Shown here in pieces: positions 9,143 to 16,454 of a stretch of 64,000 bases of DNA. The notes under the pieces were generated by a model, which was given only the letters and a program-made list of their open reading frames with translations, did not search any database and was not told the origin of the DNA. Position numbers and translations under genes: made by a program. The DNA is taken from contig LR590468.1 in NCBI GenBank assembly GCA_901472505.1, positions 1,736,001-1,800,000 on the forward strand, in the 5' to 3' direction. Origin of the DNA: Proteus vulgaris. GTDB lineage: Bacteria; Pseudomonadota; Gammaproteobacteria; Enterobacterales; Enterobacteriaceae. The stretch's first letter is position 1. Each line of letters begins with the position of its first letter.

Positions 9143-10368
9143 GCGCTTGCCTCCTGATACATATCCTCAGCGACTGGCTGGGAACTGCTCACCTGCCACT
9201 CACCAGTAAGCAGCTTTTGCATCAGACCGCGTTTCTGGCTGCGGTATTTTTCAAGGAGTTCTTTTACTAAATCAATTTCCTTTTTAGCAATATTAAGCTT
9301 GCTGGCGATATCGTTTTGCTCTTGAATACAAGGAATCTTTACCTCTAATTTCTTCAAAGCGTTTAGCTTTAATGCTGTACGTGTACCGCCCTGAACTTCG
9401 CGCGATAAAGCTTGCCTAAATGCAGGAGAGTTCAAGAAATAATATAAGAAATCAGAGTCCATGTTTTGTTTTGGAGAAAATACACCATATGCAGGGCTAA
9501 TTAAGCCTTTGTCGATGATGGTTTGTTTGTTGAATACAAATAAACCATCATCACTCATTGACCTAAATGTGAAGTCCCCACGACTCATTATCTTGTAGCC
9601 ACTATTATCTTTGCTTGCTACTTGTTTAGAGAAGTAGTCCTCTTGCAGAAAAATTCCTCGGCGAGAGGAGGTTAAGCAAGGGTATAAATCAGGCGTAGTG
9701 CTTTTCTCTTTTTTCTCAACGATAAACTCACCTAATGTATTTGTGTTCCATCGTTTTGATTTAGGGTTGTTTAAAAGAAGTTGCGACTTCAGCCACTCAA
9801 ACTGCTTTTCCTTAGCCGCAATTAACGCCTCCGTTTTTTCAATGGCGTTGTCCCAAAGCTTTGACGCCGATACGATAGACTTTTGTACATCTAAAGAAGG
9901 TAGAAGCACAGGGAACTGTTTAAGCTGTGTTGAATTAATGCTCGCCAAGTTCGTACTTTGCTTTGAGCAGCTAATAAAATAACGTTTTCCATAGCTACTA
10001 GCCGTTAGAATGCTTAGAAATTCAGGCAGTAAAACAGAAGCGTCGGTTCTCACAGAGAACACATGATTCTGGTGAACACATGATTCAATTTCATTATTCC
10101 AAACAGTACCACGCCCTAACTTATCGAAGTCACCTCCTTCGGTAAGTAGTACATCACCTGTTTTAAGTGTGTAACGTTCTAAGTTTTTCCGCTCGATGGA
10201 AATATGTTTAATGACCGAAAGGTCAAGGTGCCCATCTTGCACATTTGCTACTCTTAAATATGGGACTTCGATTGGATCGGTTAGTTTTCTAGATGCACTT
10301 TTTGAAATTCCGGTTTGAATTTCTGCCACTTTCTCCAATCTTACGGTTTTCCAAGGCGATTTATTCAT
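9139..10368 (-). CDS. hsdS: Type I restriction enzyme S (specificity) subunit
   Basis: A 409-residue protein with the expected two target-recognition domains, each followed by a helical conserved region. The first repeat ends with LPSLDVQKSIVSASKLWDNA near residue 160, and the second with PCIQEQNDIASKLNIAKKE near 355. The two domains set the bipartite DNA target read by the HsdM/HsdR complex. The target sequence cannot be predicted from this alone. Start and stop both overlap neighbours by ATGA. Its central part is AT-richer than hsdR, which is common for exchanged recognition domains. Confidence 0.92.
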   Translation of the reverse strand: MNKSPWKTVRLEKVAEIQTGISKSASRKLTDPIEVPYLRVANVQDGHLDLSVIKHISIERKNLERYTLKTGDVLLTEGGDFDKLGRGTVWNNEIESCVHQNHVFSVRTDASVLLPEFLSILTASSYGKRYFISCSKQSTNLASINSTQLKQFPVLLPSLDVQKSIVSASKLWDNAIEKTEALIAAKEKQFEWLKSQLLLNNPKSKRWNTNTLGEFIVEKKEKSTTPDLYPCLTSSRRGIFLQEDYFSKQVASKDNSGYKIMSRGDFTFRSMSDDGLFVFNKQTIIDKGLISPAYGVFSPKQNMDSDFLYYFLNSPAFRQALSREVQGGTRTALKLNALKKLEVKIPCIQEQNDIASKLNIAKKEIDLVKELLEKYRSQKRGLMQKLLTGEWQVSSSQPVAEDMYQEASA

Positions 10369-11210
10369 TGATCCCCCTCCAACTTTTTCTGCGCACGCGC
10401 CAACTGGGGAATGCCTTTTTCCGGTGTTGGTAAATCCTCTGGCATGGTGCCGCCCAGCTCTTCAATGGTGGCGCGCACTTTTGCACCCACTTCAAAATGG
10501 GTTTGGTTGGCATGGGCTTTATTGCTGACCTGATCACGCTTTAGTTTCTCTTCTGTTTGCGTGGCGCGGAACAGGTTAGCGGCAAGTTCGGTACTGCCCA
10601 TATGATCGAGGATTTTCTGGCTCTTTTTTAAGCCTTTGTGCTGGTGAATGGCTTTGTTGTCTAAGCCGCCATACAAGCCTTTGTAGCCATGGTTTTGGAA
10701 AATGGCGTAGTCCAGATTAGTTTCAACACCTGCATCTTTAGCCGCAGCGGCCAGTTGCTTGTTGTGATCGGCCAATTCATTGCGCAGCATTAGGCGTTTT
10801 TGGTCTTCATTCAGTTGCTGGAATCCAGTGTCGTCTTGCAACTCTTGACGACGGGTTTGGATAGCAAAATAGGTCTGCCCATTGGCGATCACCGGCTTGC
10901 TGGCATCACCGTTTTGCACAATGAGGTAACAGGCATAACGGGACAAGGCAAACGAGTCCATTTTGCGCTGGGCACCTGAGCCAATTTCGACCATCTCGTG
11001 GATCTCCACGAAATGGTCGGCCACAGCTTGGCCACTGTTTTCACAGGCTTTTTTTGCTTTCTCTATAACCGGTAAGAAGTTACGGAACTCGGCATAGTCC
11101 AATACCTTGGCTAACTGGCGGGCCAGCCAAATTTCACCACCTTGTTCATTAATCACGCGAATACTTTCAAAACTGGTGTGTTCTGGTTGGGTAAGTTGCT
11201 TGTCACTCAT
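10365..11210 (-). CDS. dinD: DNA-damage-inducible protein D (DinD-like)
   Basis: A 281-residue protein matching DinD across its length: an N-terminal region WLARQLAKVLDYAEFRNFLP, MDSFALSRYACYLIVQNGD near residue 90, and NHGYKGLYGGL with the helical C-terminus. In E. coli DinD is SOS-induced and restrains RecA filaments. Here it sits between hsdM and hsdS as a cargo gene of the R-M operon, a placement seen in several type I systems. A strong GGGAGG site precedes the ATG, and it overlaps hsdS by ATGA. No LexA box was identified directly upstream. Confidence 0.9.
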   Translation of the reverse strand: MSDKQLTQPEHTSFESIRVINEQGGEIWLARQLAKVLDYAEFRNFLPVIEKAKKACENSGQAVADHFVEIHEMVEIGSGAQRKMDSFALSRYACYLIVQNGDASKPVIANGQTYFAIQTRRQELQDDTGFQQLNEDQKRLMLRNELADHNKQLAAAAKDAGVETNLDYAIFQNHGYKGLYGGLDNKAIHQHKGLKKSQKILDHMGSTELAANLFRATQTEEKLKRDQVSNKAHANQTHFEVGAKVRATIEELGGTMPEDLPTPEKGIPQLARAQKKLEGDQ

Positions 11211-11269
11211 CGCGCACCTCCCACCATTTTGTTGGCGTCAACAAATTGGTTGTTGTTTGTCATACTCAT
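11207..11269 (-). CDS. 20-codon linker ORF bridging hsdM and dinD
   Basis: A tiny ORF starts with the ATG that overlaps the hsdM stop (GAATGA) and ends with a TGA overlapping the dinD ATG. It therefore fills the 55-base gap exactly and keeps every junction of the operon in ATGA overlap. The peptide begins MSMTNNNQF and has no known domain. It may serve only to carry ribosomes from hsdM to dinD. Translation is inferred from geometry alone. Confidence 0.4.
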   Translation of the reverse strand: MSMTNNNQFVDANKMVGGAR

Positions 11270-12901
11270 TCAGCCACCTCCGTTGTGTTGTTTTGCGCTT
11301 CGTTAGGCACGATATCCTTTAACAGCGCCGCCATTTTGCTGCGAACATCGGCAAGTTCGCTTTCAAGGGCTGTGATCTCGGCCTGTACCGCCACAATATC
11401 GATCTCAACTTCTTCTTCGAAGGTGTCGACGTAACGCGGGATATTCAGGTTAAAGTCGTTCTCTTTGATCTCGTCAAAAGTGGCTAAATGGGCGTATTTT
11501 TCTACCTCTTCACGGGCGGTTACCGCCGCAACAATTTTGTCCAGGTGTTCATCCAGCAGGATGTTTTGGTTTTTCCCTGCTTGGTAATGGTCTTTACCGC
11601 TGGCATCGACAAATAGCACGTCTTTGCGGTGTTCATTGGCACCGCCTTTTTCACGCGAGCGGTCAAATATCAGGATTGCCACTGGAATGCCAGTACTTGG
11701 GAACAAGTTACCGGGCAAGCCGATCACGGCATCCAGTAGGTTTTCTTCAATCAGTTGTTGACGAATACGGCCTTCGGCTGCGCCTCTAAATAGGACACCA
11801 TGAGGCACCACTACGGCAATGCGGCCTTCTTTTTCAACGGCGGCTTCGACCATGTGGCTGATAAAGGCAAAGTCGGCTTTTGATTTAGGCGGTAGCCCGC
11901 GCCAGTAGCGGTTGTATCTGTCAGATTCAACGTCTTCTGAACCCCATTTGTCGAGTGAAAACGGTGGGTTGGCAACCACGTTATCAAACTTCATCAGTCT
12001 GTCATTTTCGACCAACGCTGGAGAGGTAAGGGTGTTACACCACTCGATACGAGCAGAATCTGAGCCGTGCAAGAACATATTCATACGCGCAAGCGCCCAG
12101 GTACTGCCGTTGACTTCCATGCCGTAGAGTGAGTAATTGCGGTCGCCCCACTTGGCGTGCGGCTTCAATCAATAAACCGGCTGAGCCACAGGCAGGGTCA
12201 CAAATACGCGCCCCCGATTTTGGTGCGGACAGACGGGCTACTAGCTCAGAGACTTTATGGGGGGTGTAGAATTCACCGGCTTTTTTACCTGCATCGGAAC
12301 CAAAGCGCTCAATAAGGTAGATGTAGGTATTACCAATCACATCTTCAGACACGCGCGACGGGCTCATGTCGAGTGCGGGCTTGTTGAAGTCGTCCAGCAA
12401 GGTTTTTAGGCGGCGGTTGCGGTCTTTGGTTTTACCCAAATTGGCTTCGCTGTTGAAGTCGATGTTACGGAACACACCTTCTAACTTGGCTTTGTTCGCG
12501 GTTTCAATATGCTCTAAAACAATGTTGATCAGCTCGCCAATGTTGGGTTCGTTTTTACGCTCTAACAATGAATAGTAGTTGGCCAAAAAGGTGTCGGTAA
12601 CAACGGTTTTCTTCTCTTTGGTTGCTTTGTCTTCTACTTCTTCTGTGAGTTCTACTATTGGCAGTACAAAACGCTCGCGCTCAAGCTTACGTCTGATACG
12701 GACATCGTCGTCACCGTACTGCTTTTTATATTCTGCGTAGTGATCATTCCACACATCGGAGATGTATTTTACGAACAGCATTACTAGGATGTAGTCTTTG
12801 TATTGCGCAGGGTCTACCGCGCCACGGAAAGTATCGCATGCAGCCCATGCTGCATTGTTGATGTCTTTTTGTTGAATCTTGTCGTTCATATCATTAGTCA
12901 T
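11266..12901 (-). pseudogene. hsdM: Type I DNA methyltransferase subunit HsdM, frameshifted
   Basis: The adenine methyltransferase of the system, read in two frames. The N-terminal part (12901 down) contains the helical HsdM_N domain and motif I DPACGSAGLL. The rest, in another frame, contains YGMEVNGSTWAL and the catalytic NPPF near residue 290. The frames join at a run of four C (12146-12149, plus strand). Dropping one base gives RQVGDRNYSLYG and a 544-residue protein of normal length. It is either a broken gene or a sequence error. The first ATG has a GAGGA site. Loss of HsdM with an active HsdR would normally be harmless, since HsdR needs HsdM to work. Confidence 0.85.
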
Positions 12902-12934
12902 ATAAATTCCTCAAATTTGGTCAGTGTCTATAAG

Positions 12935-12964
12935 GCGGGGCAGGCTATACCGATAGCGCCCCGC
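12935..12964. other. Inverted repeat in the intergenic region upstream of hsdM
   Basis: GCGGGGC (12935-12941) and GCCCCGC (12958-12964) form a 7-bp stem with a 16-base loop, just upstream of the hsdM ribosome site in the minus-strand reading. No T-run follows, so it is not a clear terminator. It could be an operator or a leader hairpin limiting methyltransferase expression. Confidence 0.3.
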
Positions 12965-12982
12965 TGGCTGTAAGTTAAAAGG

Positions 12983-13213
12983 TTAAGAATCGAGTACGGC
13001 TGATTGAGTCCAGGTAATTGACCGCCCAAATGGAGGGTAAATCGATGTACTGTCCTTTATGGTGTACCGTGCAATGACGTCACCTTGCTCGTTTAGCTCT
13101 TCACATTCGTATGTATCAGTATCTTGGCCCTTTCTTTGCGACCACTGGCTACTTACGATGTTGAGGGTATGCGATTCAGGTACACCTATTTTCTTTTTGT
13201 ATTCATCACTCAT
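12983..13213 (-). CDS. Small hypothetical protein in R-M operon
   Basis: A 76-residue protein starting MSDEYKKKIGVP, rich in polar residues and likely a small beta domain (ECEELNEQGDVIARYTIKD). I do not recognise the family. It follows the DUF2188 gene by 8 bases and precedes hsdM on the same strand, so it probably shares the operon. No membrane segment or signal peptide is seen. Confidence 0.6.
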   Translation of the reverse strand: MSDEYKKKIGVPESHTLNIVSSQWSQRKGQDTDTYECEELNEQGDVIARYTIKDSTSIYPPFGRSITWTQSAVLDS

Positions 13214-13221
13214 AAGGGCTC

Positions 13222-13467
13222 CTATCCTTTAATGTCTTTTGGGTCGTTACCGTGGCTATCTTTGCGTTGTATCTGGCCGTCTTTGCCATGTACAACAAGC
13301 TCAGAACCTTCGCGCTTGCTTTGCTCGCGCGCCGTAGCTTCGGCCTCTCGTTTGGTGCTGTGTACGCTTGAAGCGCGTTCGGCACCGCCTTTTTTGTTCG
13401 CCCATCCATCAGGATGTGGTACGACATGTCGGGTATTGCCCTTGCTTGATGATGTATTCTTTGCCAT
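13222..13467 (-). CDS. DUF2188 domain protein
   Basis: An 81-residue basic protein with the DUF2188 pattern: HVVPHPDGWANKKGGAERAS, then a helix with many Glu/Arg (STKREAEATAREQSKREGS), then ELVVHGKDGQI. The function of the family is unknown. It lies within the run of minus-strand genes leading into hsdM. An overlapping frame at 13206-13427 has no family features and is ignored. Confidence 0.75.
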   Translation of the reverse strand: MAKNTSSSKGNTRHVVPHPDGWANKKGGAERASSVHSTKREAEATAREQSKREGSELVVHGKDGQIQRKDSHGNDPKDIKG

Positions 13468-13561
13468 AATTTCGGCTCCTGTTTTTTGAAATGAAACGTG
13501 GATTAAAGTTTTGCTAAAAGTGTTGCAGCACTTTTGGTTCGTTTAAGCCCAGTAGCTTTGT

Positions 13562-14140
13562 CTACTGGGTATTCATTGCTAAATTCATTAATATTGCGTC
13601 AGTTAACACCTCCTTTTTCTTTGCTAATGCATTCATTAGCTTCTGTTCGTTGATGGATAATTGGTAAATCTCAATGATCTTTTTCTGCACATCGAGACTA
13701 GGGACTACTATCTCCAGATCCTCAAGTGCAGGTTTGCCAATCATTCTTACCGATGTTCCTGTTGCCTTACTTTGTAATGCTGCTTGTGAAGTCGGTTGAT
13801 TAATAAACCAGCATAAATACGCTGGCATAACCGAATCACTCTCAACTCGAATTCGCAACAGTGGCGCAGCGATAACAGCATCGCTCAACTCTTGGTCAAT
13901 CAATGCTGCCGTATTAGTTTGACCCCTAGAGCGAAAGGCTAAGTCGTTATGTTTAACTCTGTGATGATCCTTTAAGTCCTGCATAGCAATCTGCACTAGC
14001 TCTTGGGCATTAACTCGGTTATCTTCAGTAAGATCCTTCATCTGAATAACAGAGATATTTCCATTAGCGTCTGGCTCAAGCTTTGACCTAAAAGAGTGTC
14101 CCATCTGTACAGAGGCAATTTTTTTCAAATTAACTTTCAT
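13562..14140 (-). CDS. Half-size type I specificity subunit-like protein
   Basis: About 192 residues with one target-recognition domain and one helical conserved region. The segment VPSLDVQKKIIEIYQLSINE near residue 155 mirrors the PSLDVQK segment of the full hsdS downstream. A single-TRD protein can act as a homodimeric or alternative specificity subunit, or be a remnant of an older hsdS. The ATG at 14140 is preceded by GAGGTAAC; an upstream in-frame start at 14176 is less likely. It is first in the minus-strand gene run. Confidence 0.75.
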   Translation of the reverse strand: MKVNLKKIASVQMGHSFRSKLEPDANGNISVIQMKDLTEDNRVNAQELVQIAMQDLKDHHRVKHNDLAFRSRGQTNTAALIDQELSDAVIAAPLLRIRVESDSVMPAYLCWFINQPTSQAALQSKATGTSVRMIGKPALEDLEIVVPSLDVQKKIIEIYQLSINEQKLMNALAKKKEVLTDAILMNLAMNTQ

Positions 14141-14289
14141 TGTTACCTCAAATGCGTTGTAATGGCGTTTCTGCAACTTGTGAGTAAGTTTAAGCTGAGA
14201 TTCTCAAGTTGTCAAATGTTTATTTTGCAAAAACGTCGTTACTGTAAAATTGTTTTTCGTGTGGCGTTTGGAAATGCTTGAATTGACCG

Positions 14290-14360
14290 GATACCTGGCT
14301 GTAATGAGAGGGATGAGTGGTCGTTGCCTGGTACCGATATTTATGTCGGTACCAGGTATC
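14290..14360. repeat. Nested inverted repeats in the intergenic region 14141-14603
   Basis: CCTGGTACCGA (14327-14337) pairs perfectly with TCGGTACCAGG (14346-14356) over an 8-base loop. A second arm GATACCTGG (14290-14298) is complementary to CCAGGTATC (14352-14360), so two alternative hairpins can form. The rest of this 460-base interval shows no gene. A small CCCC/GGGG hairpin lies near 14573-14585. No T-run follows the main hairpin, so a role as protein-binding or mobilisation site is as likely as termination. Confidence 0.5.
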
Positions 14361-14603
14361 TTGCTGATAAAAAAGAGTTAAATATTAAGAGACATATAAT
14401 CAAGCTGGTAGAGCTGTACAAGACGAAACCATCTGGAAATTCCGAATAGTTCAAAGTGAAGCCTGAGTAAAACCTAACAGAGACCGCTCTAGCCAAAAAT
14501 ATCGAGCTATTTGGCGCTTTTGATATTAAAATCGCGTCAACAACACCCCTCCCGCTACCCGTTAGATCAGCGCCCCGCGAGGGGTTACTCGTTTTTAAGG
14601 CTT

Positions 14604-15302
14604 CTAATTTTTGCTACCGTAATCAGTTACGGCACCAAAATTAGCTTCCAACCACACATCATTCTCTGGCCCACAAAGGTGGTGCAGCAGCGCTAGGTTG
14701 ATCTGGTGGCTGATCACGTTGCCGTTTCGTTTTTGGCTTTCTTTTTTCAAACCTCTCAGTAATAACCCTGTGCATGATTTTCCTATTTGCTCCGGCGTAC
14801 TGGGCAGGCAAAAGGCGCGGTTTTGCTGTTTGGGGTGCAAGGTAGCGCGCTTTCCTGTTTTAGATAAAGGCGAAATGCACCAAAAGATACAGGCGTTGGC
14901 GGGCGTGTTTGCGAGCAATTTGTTGGTTTGGCTCGTGCCATCCTCATATATCGGTAACAAATGTGCTGGTAACAAAACTAACCCGCCTTGCGCGTGGCCT
15001 TCAACCTCAGGTAAAGGCAGCCAATACAAGTTTGGCCATTGCTCATGGCTCTGCCATTTTTCTACGATCACTTGTGCGCCAATACTATTCAGCCATTGGT
15101 GAATCGGGCAGCCTGGGTGTGCTTGTTTAACGCGTTGTAACTGAAAAGTCAGCCAGCGGGTTAAGCGTTCGGCGGCATTATCGCACTGGCTTAATGCTGG
15201 GTAGAGGGTAAATGCGCTATGCCCAACCAGTAAAGCGACCACCTGCTGTATCCATTCTCTATCCCAATCGTTAGCACTTGCCCATAACACGTCACTTATC
15301 AC
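14604..15302 (-). CDS. Hypothetical protein of the island
   Basis: A 232-residue ORF starting at GTG (ISDVLWASANDWDREWIQQV). I do not recognise a family. Tryptophan-rich stretches such as NLYWLPLPEVEGHAQGGLVLLP suggest a folded, non-membrane protein. Base composition matches the island. An 8-codon ORF from an ATG at 15319 ends overlapping this start. It stands alone between two repeat-rich gaps, so it may be a replication or maintenance gene, but there is no direct support for this. Confidence 0.5.
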   Translation of the reverse strand: MISDVLWASANDWDREWIQQVVALLVGHSAFTLYPALSQCDNAAERLTRWLTFQLQRVKQAHPGCPIHQWLNSIGAQVIVEKWQSHEQWPNLYWLPLPEVEGHAQGGLVLLPAHLLPIYEDGTSQTNKLLANTPANACIFWCISPLSKTGKRATLHPKQQNRAFCLPSTPEQIGKSCTGLLLRGLKKESQKRNGNVISHQINLALLHHLCGPENDVWLEANFGAVTDYGSKN

Positions 15303-15460
15303 CTTGTTGGTTTTTCATGCCGTCTATTTTCAGTCGTCGAGTGCAGACGCGGTGGTGAATTAGATGAAAGAAATGGCCATCAAACTCACCAGTCAAATCG
15401 GTTTTTTATGATGACCTGTGCGCGGCTAACTGATTGAAATATATCGTCCAATGCGGCTCT

Positions 15461-15697
15461 GTTTGGCGGCATTCAACTAGTGAAAAAAAATCGAGACGCC
15501 AAACGATCGTTTGCATTCTGGGTTAGAAAAAACAAACGATTTGTACTTTGATGCCGAGGTTGGTTTAGGGTGCAAAAAGTGCCAAACCTTGCTTTGACCC
15601 AGTACTGGCAAGGCTTAGCAGCGTTGGATTTAAATCGAGAAGCCAAACAGTGAATGGGCTAATTTCCCTGTTTGGCGTTTCGATCCAAAAGCCAAAC
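15461..15697. repeat. Iteron-like cluster of GCCAAAC repeats
   Basis: GCCAAAC occurs at 15498-15504, 15581-15587, 15642-15648 and 15691-15697. Its complement GTTTGGC is at 15461-15467 and 15670-15676. Three copies extend to a 16-mer of the form (A/G)ATCGA(G/A)A(C/A)GCCAAAC: 15489-15504, 15633-15648 and the minus-strand copy 15670-15685. The interval 15303-16114 has no gene I can support. Repeats of this density beside an element with a helicase-like gene resemble a replication origin or transfer region. Confidence 0.5.
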
Positions 15698-16000
15698 GGA
15701 TAGTGGTTTTGGCGTAAGGAGGTAAAGGCATGGGGAAGTGTGTGGCGGCTGTTGAAACTCATGGATTAGCAAATGACGCCTAGGGGGGATTGCATCAGCT
15801 GATCAAAGTAAGTAATTGGGTTGGTTGATTTAGCTTAAAGCTGGGTGTGGTATTTTGTAAGCGAGCTATCGGTAGGAAAAGCAATGGCTGAATAGTGACA
15901 AGGTGAAATGAGAACCGACGCGTACAGAAATGCAGAGGCGTCGGCCATATTGGCTTGAAGATTATGTTTAGTGACCTATTTTGTCAATCAAAGCCCCAAT

Positions 16001-16092
16001 TGCCCCATTCCTTGGGGCAGTTTAATTTCTTCTTATTCACTTTCTAAAGCTCGCTGTATCAAGTGTTGCCCCATTGTCCCAACTGCCCACAG
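16001..16092. repeat. TGCCCCA/TGGGGCA and CTGCCCACAG motifs
   Basis: TGCCCCA lies at 16001-16007 and 16067-16073. An inverted TGGGGCA at 16013-16019 makes a hairpin with the first copy. CTGCCCACAG is at 16083-16092. The same words recur upstream of the alpA-like gene at 2790-2890, which suggests a common binding protein. Confidence 0.4.
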
Positions 16093-16114
16093 TAAGTGAG
16101 CAAATGGGGGCTTG

Positions 16115-16453
16115 CTAGTTTCGCCTGATGGGCCTTTTCGGCATGCGACTGCGTTTGCCATCGAATAAGGCCAATACTCTGAACCAATAGAGTGATTCTT
16201 CATACCCCAAGCTGTGCGTTGGGCGTGCAGGCGGGATGAGTCCCAGTTTGCGTCCTAAACTGACAATCACGTAGAACATGAGTTTTAGCATCAGCCAAGG
16301 AGCGAGTACCACGAATACCATCAGGCAATGCCGAGTAAGTGCGTAGCCTATACCATGAGGTTGTTCGAGTAAGGCAATGCCAATACACCAACCAAGGCCT
16401 GCCAGCATGGCTATTGGAAAGGTAATGGGGGCAAGTCGCATCATAAACTGCAT
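16115..16453 (-). CDS. Small membrane protein downstream of int
   Basis: A 112-residue protein starting MQFMMRLAPI. Two hydrophobic segments stand out, PITFPIAMLAGLGWCIGIALL and CLMVFVVLAPWLMLKLMFYV, followed by a basic tail (GKRSRMPKRPIRRN). It is an inner-membrane protein of unknown role. The ATG sits one base after the int stop with a GGAGG site inside the int end, so the two are translated together. Upstream in-frame starts inside int are less likely. Confidence 0.65.
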   Translation of the reverse strand: MQFMMRLAPITFPIAMLAGLGWCIGIALLEQPHGIGYALTRHCLMVFVVLAPWLMLKLMFYVIVSLGRKLGLIPPARPTHSLGYEESLYWFRVLALFDGKRSRMPKRPIRRN

Positions 16454-16454
16454 A

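Noticed and set aside
12140..12150. Programmed frameshift in hsdM
   Set aside because: Only a four-base run with no slippery heptamer or stimulatory structure seen; +1 reading would be needed.
13206..13427. 73-residue frame overlapping the DUF2188 gene
   Set aside because: Same strand but different frame from a recognisable family member.
15461..15697. CRISPR array
   Set aside because: Repeats are short, irregularly spaced and in both orientations.
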